Assembly (NCBI GenBank): GCA_963839365.1
Contig: CAWIUT010000007.1
Location: 62,001 to 126,000, forward strand
Origin: DASSKA01 sp963839365
GTDB lineage: Bacteria > Actinomycetota > Actinomycetes > Propionibacteriales > Nocardioidaceae
DNA: 64,000 bases
Direction of reading: 5' to 3'
The translations under genes were made by a program, and so were the position numbers. The notes beneath the pieces were generated by a model that saw only the letters and a program-made list of their open reading frames with translations, searched no databases and was not told the origin of the DNA. Positions 7,757 through 15,802 of this stretch are shown here, in pieces; position 1 is the first letter of the stretch; the number at the start of each line of letters is the position of its first letter.

Positions 7757-8581
7757 ATGCACGCACGGTCCGCGCTGTTCGACCTCTACGGTGACCACCT
7801 GCGTGCGCGTGGCGGACGGGCCCCGGTGGCCGCACTGGTGCGGATCCTGGCCCCGTTGGGGATCACGGCGCCGGCGGTGCGCACGGCCATCTCCCGGATG
7901 GTTCGCCAGGGCTGGCTGGCCCGGGTCCGGGTCGACGGCGGTCCGGGCTACGCGCTGACCGAGCGGGCCCGCCAGCGGCTCGACGACGCAGCCGCGCGGA
8001 TCTACCGCACGAGCACCCCGTCCTGGGACGGCAGCTGGGACCTGCTGGTGCTCGGCCCGGTGCCGCACCGCGCCGTGCGCGAGCGGCTTCGTTCCGGGCT
8101 GGCGTTCTTGGGGTACGCCCCGCTCTCGGACAGCACCTGGATCAGCCCGTTCGGCTCCGCCGAGGTGGCTGCCCTGGTCGCCGCCGAGAACGCGGCGCTC
8201 GCCCGCTTCGAGGCGCGGGACGAGGATCCTCGACAGCGCGCCGCCGAGGCCTGGAGCCTGGACAGGCTGGGCACGGCGTACACCACCTGGCTCGAGGACG
8301 CCGCCGCACTGGTCGCCCACCCACCTGCCCTCGGCTGCGCCGACGAGGCGGCCTTCGCGGTGCGGTCGCTGCTGGTGCACGAGTGGCGCAAGTTCTTGTT
8401 CACCGACCCGGGGCTGCCCGCCGACCTGCTGCCCACCGACTGGCCGGGCCATGCCGCCGCGGACTTCTTCGACGCCGAGTCGGCGCGGCTGCTGCCCGCA
8501 GCGTCCCGGTTCGTCGACGCCTGCCTGTGCCCGCCGTCCCGGGCCGCCCCGGGACCCACCGAGAGGGAAGTGAGCCGATGA
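7757..8581 (+). CDS. PaaX-family transcriptional regulator
   Basis: The 274-residue protein has an N-terminal winged helix (APLGITAPAVRTAISRMVRQ with wing LARVRVDGGPGYALTE), a middle PaaX domain (WDGSWDLLVLGPVPHRAVRE), and a C-terminal PaaX_C region (LLVHEWRKFLFTDPGLPADL). PaaX proteins repress phenylacetate degradation genes and are released by phenylacetyl-CoA. ATG at 7757 fits the family start. Its stop overlaps the start of an enoyl-CoA hydratase/isomerase gene (ATGA at 8578-8581), so the regulator is coupled to a beta-oxidation-type enzyme, consistent with aromatic-acid or fatty-acid catabolism. No other paa genes are in the window. Confidence 0.85.
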   Translation: MHARSALFDLYGDHLRARGGRAPVAALVRILAPLGITAPAVRTAISRMVRQGWLARVRVDGGPGYALTERARQRLDDAAARIYRTSTPSWDGSWDLLVLGPVPHRAVRERLRSGLAFLGYAPLSDSTWISPFGSAEVAALVAAENAALARFEARDEDPRQRAAEAWSLDRLGTAYTTWLEDAAALVAHPPALGCADEAAFAVRSLLVHEWRKFLFTDPGLPADLLPTDWPGHAAADFFDAESARLLPAASRFVDACLCPPSRAAPGPTEREVSR

Positions 8582-9372
8582 GCAGCAAGGATCCGGTCCG
8601 CTACGACGTCGCCGACCAGGTGGCCACGATCACCTTCGACCGGCCCGAGGCGATGAACAGCCTGGACGTGGCCACCAAGCTGGCCCTTCTCGAGGCGGTC
8701 GGGACCGCGGCCGACGACGACGCGGTGCGCTGTGTCGTGCTCACCGGGACGGGGCGGGCGTTCTGCGTCGGCCAGGACCTCAAGGAACACGTCGGGCTGC
8801 TCGAGAACGGCTCGGAGGAGCTGTTCCGCACCGTCCCCGAGCACTACAACCCGCTCGTCACCGCGCTGCTCACCATGGACAAGCCGGTCGTGGCCGCCCT
8901 GAACGGTGTGGCGGCCGGCGCGGGGGCCAGCCTGGCGTTCGCCTGCGACCTGCGGATCCTCGCCGACTCCGCCGGGTTCAACCTGGCGTTCACCGGGATC
9001 GGGCTCTCCTGCGACACCGGCTCCTCTTGGACGCTGCAGAGGCTGGTCGGGCGGGCCAAGGCGGTCGAGCTGCTGTACTTCCCGCGCACCGTGCCTGCCG
9101 ACGAGGCCCTGGCGCTCGGCTTGGCTACCGCAGTCGTGCCCGCGGACAAGATGGTTGAGGAGGTGGCGGCGACGGCAGCGCGGCTGGCGGCGGGTCCGAC
9201 CCGCGCGTTCGGGGCGGTGCGGAGGGCCCTGACCCACTCGGCCGGGCACGACCTGGAGAGCTCGCTGGCCTTCGAGGCCGAGATGATGAACCGCACGGGG
9301 GCCACCAGCGACCATCGGCGGGCCGTGGCCTCCTTCGTGGCCAAGGAGCGGCCCACGTTCGAAGGGAGGTAG
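8578..9372 (+). CDS. Enoyl-CoA hydratase/isomerase (PaaG-like crotonase)
   Basis: The 264-residue crotonase-fold protein has the oxyanion-hole segments GTGRAFCVGQDLKEH (about 60-74) and NGVAAGAGASLAFACDLRI (about 105-123). At the second catalytic position it has Asp in GLSCDTGSSWTLQRL rather than the Glu of true hydratases. That Asp pattern resembles PaaG, the ring-epoxide isomerase of phenylacetate degradation, and supports isomerase activity. It follows the PaaX-type regulator with an ATGA overlap and is 3 bases before the YkuD gene. The exact CoA substrate is not known. Confidence 0.85.
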   Translation: MSSKDPVRYDVADQVATITFDRPEAMNSLDVATKLALLEAVGTAADDDAVRCVVLTGTGRAFCVGQDLKEHVGLLENGSEELFRTVPEHYNPLVTALLTMDKPVVAALNGVAAGAGASLAFACDLRILADSAGFNLAFTGIGLSCDTGSSWTLQRLVGRAKAVELLYFPRTVPADEALALGLATAVVPADKMVEEVAATAARLAAGPTRAFGAVRRALTHSAGHDLESSLAFEAEMMNRTGATSDHRRAVASFVAKERPTFEGR

Positions 9373-9375
9373 CCC

Positions 9376-10167
9376 GTGCGAGGACGACTCGGCGTCCTGA
9401 TGACTCTCACGGTTGGGCTCGCGGTGGCGCTCGCGGCCGGCCTGGTGGCCGGGGTCCTGCCCGGACCGGCCCCGGCGGCAGCCGCCGGCTCGCTGCCGTC
9501 GGAGCTGTCGGTGTCCCCCCGCGTGCATCAGCTGGTCACGGTGACCAGCCCCGGCTGGACCAGCACCCGCGCCACCCTGCGGGCGTGGCGACGACGCCGA
9601 GGTGGCGGCTGGCGGCTGGTGCACGGACCGGTGCGGGTGCGCCTGGGATGGCACGGGTGGGCCCGGGCGGCACACCGTCGGCAGAACACCGGCACCACCC
9701 CGGCCGGCAGCTTCCGGCTGCGGTACGCGTTCGGGAACCGGCCGGACCCCGGCACCGCGCTGCGCTACCGGCACGTGGCCGGCAGGCAGGTGTGGCCCTA
9801 CGAGCCGCGGGACCCGGCAACCTACAACATCTACCAGCCGTTCCAGGCGCGCGCGTCCCATTGGCGGCCCGACTACCGCGAGCGGCTGAGCCACTACCCG
9901 CGCCAGTACGCCTACGCGGTCGTGATCGGCTTCAACCTGCCTGCCGGGGTGCACTGGTCGCGGCGGCGGCGGCAGTACGTCGCACGCCGGCCGGCCGACA
10001 CCACCCGGGGCGGTGGCATCTTCCTGCACGTGCAGAAGACCAGCTACACCGAGGGCTGCGTGGCCGGCCCACTGCGCGACATCCGCTGGCTGGTCCGCTG
10101 GCTCTCACCGGCCGCCCGCCCACGGATCGTGATGGGGCCCTACCGATGGGTGGCCTGGCGGTTCTGA
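9376..10167 (+). CDS. Secreted YkuD-type L,D-transpeptidase
   Basis: The product has 263 residues. An N-terminal signal or anchor (RGRLGVLMTLTVGLAVALAA, ending near AAAAG) is followed by an Arg/Trp-rich domain. The catalytic YkuD motif appears as GGGIFLHVQK (His) and TEGCVAGP (Cys nucleophile). These enzymes form 3-3 peptidoglycan cross-links or attach proteins to the wall. GTG at 9376 has GGGAGG at 9364-9369. The domain is more basic than usual. The 3' end overlaps the convergent glycosylase gene by 28 bases. Confidence 0.82.
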   Translation: MRGRLGVLMTLTVGLAVALAAGLVAGVLPGPAPAAAAGSLPSELSVSPRVHQLVTVTSPGWTSTRATLRAWRRRRGGGWRLVHGPVRVRLGWHGWARAAHRRQNTGTTPAGSFRLRYAFGNRPDPGTALRYRHVAGRQVWPYEPRDPATYNIYQPFQARASHWRPDYRERLSHYPRQYAYAVVIGFNLPAGVHWSRRRRQYVARRPADTTRGGGIFLHVQKTSYTEGCVAGPLRDIRWLVRWLSPAARPRIVMGPYRWVAWRF

Positions 10168-10769
10168 CCCCGACCCGGACCGCCTTGACCGCCTCGGCCG
10201 GCCCTGTCGCGCACCCAGCAGTCGGCCAGGTGGTCGTTGACCATCCCGGTGGCCTGCATGAGCGCGTAGGCGGTGGTCGGTCCCACGAACCGGAACCCAC
10301 GCCGCTTCAGCTCCTTGGCCATCGCGGTGGACTCCGCTGTGACCGCAGGCACGTCGGCGCCGCTGGCCGGCGCCGGTCCCGGCTCTGCGGGAGCGAACGA
10401 CCACAGCAGGTCGCTCAGCGACTCGTCGAGCTCGAGCACCGCGCGGGCGTTGGCGATGGTGGCCTCGACCTTGGCCCGGTTGCGCACGATCCCGGCGTCG
10501 GCCAGCAGCCGCTGCACATCGGCGGCACCGAAGCGGGCGACCGCCGCCGGATCGAAGCCGGCGAAGGCCGACCGGAACGCCTCCCGCTTGCGCAAGATGG
10601 TGATCCAGGACAGCCCCGGCTGGAACGCCTCCAGGCTGAGCCGCTCGAAAAGCGGCTGGATCCCACGCAGCTTCCGTCCCCACTCCTGGTCGTGGTAGGC
10701 CGCGTAGTCCGCTGACTGGCCGGCCCACGGACACCGCACCAGCCCGTCGACCACCGGTTCGGCACTCAC
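10140..10769 (-). CDS. tag: DNA-3-methyladenine glycosylase I
   Basis: The 209-residue protein has the TagI zinc ligands: Cys in RCPWAG (C13), His in YHDQEWG (H26), and the C-terminal pair in NDHLADCWVR. The helix-hairpin region SWITILRKREAFRSAFAGFD also fits. The enzyme excises 3-methyladenine from alkylated DNA. GTG at 10769 overlaps the stop of the SRPBCC gene (GTGA), and the conserved domain begins about 10 residues later. The C-terminus runs past the usual end as an Arg/Gly-rich tail (DRAGRGGQGGPGRGQNRQ), and its last 28 bases overlap the convergent YkuD gene. Confidence 0.92.
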   Translation of the reverse strand: MSAEPVVDGLVRCPWAGQSADYAAYHDQEWGRKLRGIQPLFERLSLEAFQPGLSWITILRKREAFRSAFAGFDPAAVARFGAADVQRLLADAGIVRNRAKVEATIANARAVLELDESLSDLLWSFAPAEPGPAPASGADVPAVTAESTAMAKELKRRGFRFVGPTTAYALMQATGMVNDHLADCWVRDRAGRGGQGGPGRGQNRQATHR

Positions 10770-11224
10770 CTCGCCACCTCCTCGACCCGCCGGGCCATGG
10801 TGCGCAGCGCGCCGTCCACGGCCCGCTGCACCAGCGGCGCGGCCACCCGCCAGCCCCATGCGCCGAGCTGGCCACTGGGCACCCGCAGGCGCTCCCACCA
10901 GCTGAACTCGCACGCACCGGGCCCCCGGGCGGTCACCGCGAACTCTCCCTCGCCGACCAGCACCCGTCCGGTGTGCAGCACCTCGCAGCGCGCTGACCCG
11001 TCGCTGTCACGCGCCCAGGCGGTGATGGTCATCGGGTCCCAGAACCCGATCGGGCCGATCCCGGTCCAGGCGCGGACCCGGCCGCCCACCCTTTGCGCGG
11101 CGTCGACCTCCTCCACCCGGGTGAAGGGGATCCACTCGCCCTGCCGCGGCCAGTCCATGAGGTAGTCCCACACCGTGGCTGCGGACGCAGCCACGCGCAC
11201 CTGGGCACGCACCGTGGCGCGCAT
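10766..11224 (-). CDS. SRPBCC (START-like) ligand-binding protein
   Basis: The 152-residue protein has the polyketide-cyclase/START fold pattern: an opening strand and helix (RVAASAATVWDYLMDWPRQG), basic loops (GGRVRAWTGIGPIGFWD), and a long C-terminal helix (VQRAVDGALRTMARRVEEV). These proteins bind hydrophobic ligands; the ligand here is unknown. The start ATG overlaps the upstream stop (TGATG) and its own stop overlaps tag, so the tag / SRPBCC / 11224 gene / dapE run is a tightly coupled operon. Confidence 0.8.
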   Translation of the reverse strand: MRATVRAQVRVAASAATVWDYLMDWPRQGEWIPFTRVEEVDAAQRVGGRVRAWTGIGPIGFWDPMTITAWARDSDGSARCEVLHTGRVLVGEGEFAVTARGPGACEFSWWERLRVPSGQLGAWGWRVAAPLVQRAVDGALRTMARRVEEVAR

Positions 11225-11565
11225 CAGTCCTCCTCCGGGCTCTCACGCGGCTCCTGCGCGGAGTCCTGTGCGCGGTGCCGCGCCGGCGGGTCGCCGTCCT
11301 CCCCGGGATCCGATCGCTGCTGGTCGCGGTCGAGCTCGACCGAGAGCCGCTCCAGCAGCGAGTCCACCTCGGACATGCGGTAGCCCCGGAAAGCAGTGGT
11401 GAACCGGACCTGGCGGAGGTCGGCCGCGCTCAGCGGGCCGTCGGCCCGCACGCGCACGTCCGGCCGGTCGTCGAAGGTCTCGGCCAGCTCACCGCCGCGG
11501 CCCGCGGCAACCACCACCACGGCGCCCAGCACCAGCACGGCCAGGATCGTGAACAGCCAGATCAC
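11224..11565 (-). CDS. Membrane-anchored protein with DivIVA-like motif
   Basis: The 113-residue protein starts with one membrane helix (IWLFTILAVLVLGAVVVVAA). After a linker comes RFTTAFRGYRMSEVDSLLER, which matches the short DivIVA-domain motif (F....GY...EVD..L) used for membrane-curvature or cell-pole binding in actinobacteria. The tail is acidic and charged. GTG at 11565 overlaps the dapE stop (GTGA). A similar small protein is commonly found next to dapE and tag in this phylum. A role in cell-wall growth zones is inference. Confidence 0.7.
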   Translation of the reverse strand: MIWLFTILAVLVLGAVVVVAAGRGGELAETFDDRPDVRVRADGPLSAADLRQVRFTTAFRGYRMSEVDSLLERLSVELDRDQQRSDPGEDGDPPARHRAQDSAQEPRESPEED

Positions 11566-12626
11566 GTCCGGTGCCCCAGCCACGTGCGCAGCCGCTGCTC
11601 GACGGAGCGGATCTGCTCGATGGGCACGAACTCGTCCTGCTTGTGCGCGAACAGCGGGTCCCCGGGACCGTAGTTGACCGCTGGTACGCCGAGGCCGGCG
11701 AACCGGGAGACGTCGGTCCACCCGAACTTGGGCCTGGCGGAGCCGCCGACCGCCGCCAGGAACGCAGCGGCTGCCGGCGCGGACAAGCCGGGGGGTGCGC
11801 CCGGAGCGGAGTCGGTGACCTCCACCTCGAAACCGGCGAAGACCTCCCGGACGTGCGCCTCCGCCTCCTGCTGGCTGCGGTCCGGGGCGAACCGGTAGTT
11901 GACCGAGACCCGGCACCGGTCGGGCAGCACGTTGCCGGCGACACCGCCGTCGATACCCACCGCGTTGAGGCCCTCGCGGTACTCCAGCCCGTCGATCACG
12001 GGGCGCCGAGGCAAGTAGCCCGCCAGCCGCCACAGCACCTCGGCGGCGTCGTGGATCGCGTTGTGGCCCTTCCACCAGCGGGCGGAGTGGGCGCGTTCGC
12101 CACGGGTGGTCACATCGACCCGAAGAGTGCCCTGGCAGCCAGCTTCCACGACGGCGTCGGAGGGCTCCATCAAGATCGCGAAGTCGGCGCGCAGCAGGTC
12201 CGGGCGCGCAGCCGCCAGGTGCCGCAGGCCGTTGCGCTCCTCCTCCACCTCCTCACAGTCGTAGAAGACGTAGGTGAGGTCCCGGCTGGCCTCCGGCAAC
12301 GTCGCCGCGAGCCGGAGGGCGATCGCGACGCCGCTCTTCATGTCGGCGCTGCCCAGCCCGTGGATGTGCCGCTCGTCCCGGCGCGAGGGGAAGTTGTCGT
12401 TCACCGGCACGGTGTCCAGGTGTCCGGCCACCACCACCCGCTCGGCGCAGCCCTGCTCGGTGCGGGCCACCACCGTGTTCGCGAACCGTTCCACCCCCAG
12501 GTGGGCGCACCCCCGCAGGGCCTGCTCGATCTCGTCGGCGAGCCGCTCCTCATGGCCACTCACCGACTCGATGTCGACGAGGGCCTCGGTGAGGGTGACG
12601 GCATCCGTGGTCAGGTCAAGGGCCAT
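11562..12626 (-). CDS. dapE: Succinyl-diaminopimelate desuccinylase
   Basis: The 354-residue M20 peptidase-family enzyme hydrolyses N-succinyl-LL-diaminopimelate to LL-diaminopimelate and succinate in lysine and peptidoglycan synthesis. Metal ligands are visible: H69 and D71 in GHLDTVP, Asp in GLGSADMKSG (D95), the Glu pair in YDCEEVEEE (base and ligand), and His in PLFAHKQDEF. A dimerisation domain lies near residues 165-270. ATG at 12626 (MALDL) is preferred because the family begins there; ATG at 12635 is an alternative. dapD and dapC lie within 5 kb, completing the succinylase branch. Confidence 0.93.
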   Translation of the reverse strand: MALDLTTDAVTLTEALVDIESVSGHEERLADEIEQALRGCAHLGVERFANTVVARTEQGCAERVVVAGHLDTVPVNDNFPSRRDERHIHGLGSADMKSGVAIALRLAATLPEASRDLTYVFYDCEEVEEERNGLRHLAAARPDLLRADFAILMEPSDAVVEAGCQGTLRVDVTTRGERAHSARWWKGHNAIHDAAEVLWRLAGYLPRRPVIDGLEYREGLNAVGIDGGVAGNVLPDRCRVSVNYRFAPDRSQQEAEAHVREVFAGFEVEVTDSAPGAPPGLSAPAAAAFLAAVGGSARPKFGWTDVSRFAGLGVPAVNYGPGDPLFAHKQDEFVPIEQIRSVEQRLRTWLGHRT

Positions 12627-12653
12627 GCGCCCCATACAACCACCCGGCCGGGA

Positions 12654-13342
12654 TCACCGGTCCGCAGCCTCGAAGCAGCAGAACTCGTTTCCCTCCGGGT
12701 CGGCGAGCACGTGCCAGCCGATCTCGTCGTCACGCGCCCGGAGCAGGCCCGCTCCGGTCGAGAGCAGCTCCGCCGGGGCGGCGTACACGTCCCAGTGCGG
12801 TTCTTGACCGTCTTCGGCTCCGGCACCGGCTGGAACACCAGGTGCTCGAACGGGGCCCCGGGGATGCCCTCGAGCCACCAGAAGCCCTCGCCCGCGGCGG
12901 AGTGCGCCTGTACCCCGAGACGCTCGCCCCACCACCGCGCGACCGAGGCCGGGTCGCGCGCGTCGACGACCAGCTCGTAGAACCGGTAGCCCGGCAGGTC
13001 CTCCGGTGCCCGCACGAACGCGCACAGCTCGCCGCCCTCCGGGTCGGACATGACGCTCCAGCGCAGCCCCGACTCCTCGGCGGGGCGTACGACGGAGGCG
13101 CCGAGGGCCTCGAGGTGCGCGACGGAGGGGGTGTGCACGTCGATGTGCACCCGGTGCTTGGCGGTCTTCGCCTCCGGGACCAGACACATCGCGATGCCGT
13201 GCCCCTCGGTGGGGCCGGTCAGGTAGCCGGCCTCGTCGTCGGAGTGGAACTCCAGACCGAGCGCAGAGGCCCAGAACCGACCCAGCTCCTCACCATCGCA
13301 GGTGTCCATGCAGAGCTCTTTCCAGCGGGCGACTGCGGTCAT
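12654..13342 (-). pseudogene. VOC/glyoxalase-family protein, frameshifted
   Basis: The protein starts at ATG 13342 (MTAVARWKELCMDTCDGEEL, preceded by AGGAAGG) and is a two-module vicinal-oxygen-chelate protein. Module 1 ends DPEGGELCAFVR. Module 2 runs in the same frame to EPKTVKNR, then continues in another frame as HWDVYAAPAELLSTGAGLL and ends DPEGNEFCCFEAADR at 12654. The join is at about 12796-12800, where one base appears to be missing. Without correction, the first frame continues as unrelated Arg/Ser-rich sequence. It may be a recent mutation or a sequencing error in a GC-rich tract. The ligand is unknown. Confidence 0.85.
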
Positions 13343-13400
13343 GCTCACACCTTCCTGGTCCGGCTCCCACCGGTTGTGACGCTTGGATACCTTTGCACAC

Positions 13401-14465
13401 GTGACGGACAGCAACCAGCCCACCGGACGGCCCGGCGGAGAGCCCGGCGGAGGGCCCCGCGGAGAGCCCACCGGAGAGCCCACCGGTCGGATCCAGCCGG
13501 TCTCCGGCCCGGCGTGGGGGTTCGGCCTGGCCACCTTCGCCGGCCTCGAGGGGGAGGCTCCCACGGCCGACCGGGTGCTGGACACGTGGTACCCGTCCCC
13601 GGCGCTCGGCGAGCCCGAGGAGGGCACCGTCGCCCCGTCCGCCCTGGCCGCCCTGGAAGGAGTCGACGAGGCGCGCGGAGTGCGACTGGCGGTCGTGCAC
13701 ACCCTGGTTCCCGATCTGCAGGCTCCACCGGCCGACGCCCACGACGCCTGGCTGCGACTGCACCTGCTCAGCGCCCGCCTGGTGCAACCCCGCAGTATCA
13801 ACGTCGAGGGGATCTTCGGGCGGCTGACCAACGTCGTGTGGACCAGCGCCGGACCGTGCGCCGTGGACGGCTTCGAGGAGACCCGGCTGCGCCTTCGGGC
13901 CGCGGGGAGCGTGGTCAGCGTCTTCGGCGTGGACAAGTTCCCCCGGATGACCGACTACGTGGTCCCCGGCGGGGTCCGGATCGGCGACGCCGACCGAGTG
14001 CGCCTCGGCGCCCATCTCGCCGAGGGCACCACCGTGATGCACGAGGGGTTCGTCAACTACAACGCCGGCACCCTCGGTGTCTCGATGGTCGAGGGCCGGA
14101 TCAGCGCCGGCGTGGTGGTCGACGACGGCTCCGACGTCGGCGGTGGCGCCTCGATCATGGGCACGCTCTCCGGCGGGGGCAGGCAGGTGGTCTCCGTCGG
14201 CCGACGCTGCCTGGTCGGCGCCAACGCGGGGATCGGCATCTGCCTGGGCGACGACTGCGTGGTCGAGGCCGGCTGCTACGTGACCGCGGGCACGAAGGTG
14301 TCGGTGCTGGCGCCGGGCCAAGAACCCCGCGTCGTCAAGGCCCTGGAGCTGTCCGGTGCCGACAACCTGCTGTTCCGACGCAACTCGGTCTCGGGGGCGA
14401 TCGAGGCGCTGCCCCGGAAGGGTGAGGGTACGACGCTGAACGCCGACCTTCATGCCAACGAGTGA
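13401..14465 (+). CDS. dapD: Tetrahydrodipicolinate N-succinyltransferase
   Basis: The product has about 354 residues. From SGPAWGFGLATFAG onward it matches the actinobacterial DapD type, with a C-terminal left-handed beta-helix rich in hexapeptide turns (VRIGDADRVRLGAHLAEGTT, ISAGVVVDDGSDVGGGASIM). It succinylates tetrahydrodipicolinate using succinyl-CoA, the first committed step before DapC and DapE. GTG at 13401 is taken as start; TTG at 13383 is possible. An unusual N-terminal Gly/Pro/Glu repeat (GEPGGGPRGEPTGEPTG) precedes the enzyme. It is divergent from the broken VOC gene. Confidence 0.92.
   Translation: MTDSNQPTGRPGGEPGGGPRGEPTGEPTGRIQPVSGPAWGFGLATFAGLEGEAPTADRVLDTWYPSPALGEPEEGTVAPSALAALEGVDEARGVRLAVVHTLVPDLQAPPADAHDAWLRLHLLSARLVQPRSINVEGIFGRLTNVVWTSAGPCAVDGFEETRLRLRAAGSVVSVFGVDKFPRMTDYVVPGGVRIGDADRVRLGAHLAEGTTVMHEGFVNYNAGTLGVSMVEGRISAGVVVDDGSDVGGGASIMGTLSGGGRQVVSVGRRCLVGANAGIGICLGDDCVVEAGCYVTAGTKVSVLAPGQEPRVVKALELSGADNLLFRRNSVSGAIEALPRKGEGTTLNADLHANE
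13430..13492 (+). repeat. Gly/Pro/Glu-coding repeat at the dapD 5' end
   Basis: Imperfect 12-bp units of the type GAGAGCCCACCG are repeated about five times and encode a flexible GEP-type N-terminal extension of DapD. The repeat is in frame and not part of the catalytic domain. Confidence 0.7.
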
Positions 14466-15324
14466 GGCCGGCCGCGTCAGGCGCGCGCTCATCGCACTGG
14501 TTGGCGCGATCGCTGTGGTCGTGGCCGTCGGCATCGCCTTCAACCGCGGCCTCGGGCCGCTTCCGAACCCGGAAGGGTGCAGTGCGCACGTCGCGGGGAC
14601 CATCGCCGACCTCAGCACCGAGCAGGCACAGAACGCCTCGGTGATCGCCGCGATCGGGGTGCGCCGCGGACTGCCGGCACGAGCGGTGTCGATCGCGCTG
14701 GCTACCGCCTACCAGGAGAGCAAGCTGGTCAACCTCAACCACGGCGACCGGGACTCGGTCGGGCTCTTCCAGCAGCGACCGTCCCAGGGCTGGGGGACCG
14801 CCCGGCAGATCGAGAACCCCTACTACGCCGCCAACCGTTTCTACGACGGGCTGGTCAAGATCCACGGCTACGAGCACATGTCGATCACCGCGGCCGCCCA
14901 GCAGGTGCAGCACTCGGGCTACCCGGACGCCTACACCGCTCACGCCGCCGACGCCCGGGCGCTGGCCTCGGCGCTGACCGGCTACAGCCCGGCGAAGTTC
15001 AGCTGCGTGGTGCACACCCCGGTCGCGGCCACCTCGAGGCGGCCGGCCCGCACGGTGCATCGCGACCTGGTGCACGCGTTCGGCCGACTGCCGGTCTCGG
15101 CGCACCACCACGAGCTCACCGTCCGGGTCTCCGACGGGGTGCACGGCTGGGCGGTCGCGCACTACCTGGTCGCCCAGGCCAAGCGGCTGGGCATCACCGA
15201 GCTCGGCTACCACGGCCGGGTCTGGTCCGCCGGCAGCAGCTCCGAGCAGGGCTGGCGGCGAGTCCACGACGCTTCGGCCACCGGCCAGGTGCGGGTCTCC
15301 CTCGCCGGTCAGCAAAGCGGATAG
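14452..15324 (+). CDS. Membrane-anchored lysozyme-fold protein
   Basis: The 290-residue protein has an N-terminal membrane helix (ALIALVGAIAVVVAVGIAF) and an extracytoplasmic domain. ATAYQESKLVNLNHGD followed by VGLFQQRPSQGWGT has the Glu and GLFQQ arrangement of transglycosylase/lysozyme-like folds. The C-terminal third (HDLVHAFGRLPVSAHHHELT region onward) is of unknown type. Homologues are often labelled heavy-metal transporters without structural reason. It overlaps the dapD end by 14 bases, so co-expression with diaminopimelate synthesis and a cell-wall role are likely but inferred. Confidence 0.6.
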   Translation: MPTSEAGRVRRALIALVGAIAVVVAVGIAFNRGLGPLPNPEGCSAHVAGTIADLSTEQAQNASVIAAIGVRRGLPARAVSIALATAYQESKLVNLNHGDRDSVGLFQQRPSQGWGTARQIENPYYAANRFYDGLVKIHGYEHMSITAAAQQVQHSGYPDAYTAHAADARALASALTGYSPAKFSCVVHTPVAATSRRPARTVHRDLVHAFGRLPVSAHHHELTVRVSDGVHGWAVAHYLVAQAKRLGITELGYHGRVWSAGSSSEQGWRRVHDASATGQVRVSLAGQQSG

Positions 15325-15522
15325 AGCTCTGCTGCGCACGGAGACCTCAGTGGCCCCGGTAAAGGGCTGGCAAAGCTTTCGGGTTCTCGCGGCCCACACA
15401 CGGGACAGCACCGGGACCGGTCATTGACTCCCTCGCTCCGGTCCAGCATGCTGAACCAGACATTTGGGGACCGGGGGGTCTTCACCGCACAAGTCGGCCA
15501 TCTCGGCGGGGGGGAGCCTGCG
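15325..15522. other. Intergenic region, no gene recognised
   Basis: Within these 198 bases I see no coding frame that reads through. A GGTAAAGGGCTGGCAAAGC stretch recalls an RNA element, but it does not fit any riboswitch consensus I can recall. It probably contains the promoter of the 93-residue gene that follows. Confidence 0.4.
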
Positions 15523-15801
15523 ATGAGCAGTGACTCGACGATCTACACGATCGGCACGGCGCTCAACCGCGCCCACGACAACGACATCCCGGTGCAGGTG
15601 CTCGTGGACGGCCAGTGGCTGGCAGGCCGGGTGCTGGCGGTGGACGGGTTCGGGGTCGTGCTGCACTGCGACGACCTCGAGCACGCGGTGGTGCGGATGG
15701 AGAACATCGCGGCGGTGCGGGTGCTCAGCCCGGCCCCCGGGCACGCCCCGCTCACCACTGGCGCGACCGCGATGCCCGGTCCACGCCCGGCCTGGGCCTG
15801 A
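15523..15801 (+). CDS. Small conserved protein of unknown function
   Basis: The 93-residue protein opens MSSDSTIYTIGTALNRAHDN. It then has an alternating strand pattern (IPVQVLVDGQWLAGRVLAVD, then FGVVLHCDDLEHAVVRMENI) that would suit a small beta-barrel of the Sm/SH3 type. No catalytic or metal motif is seen. ATG at 15523 has GGGGGAG upstream. It is convergent with dapC, their stops being one base apart. I do not recognise the family. Confidence 0.6.
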   Translation: MSSDSTIYTIGTALNRAHDNDIPVQVLVDGQWLAGRVLAVDGFGVVLHCDDLEHAVVRMENIAAVRVLSPAPGHAPLTTGATAMPGPRPAWA

Positions 15802-15802
15802 G

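Noticed and set aside
12611..12800. Programmed frameshifting in the glyoxalase gene
   Set aside because: No slippery sequence or following structure is evident; a simple base loss explains the data.
15325..15522. Riboswitch upstream of the 93-residue gene
   Set aside because: Some purine-rich motifs recall known classes, but no full consensus or pairing scheme could be matched.
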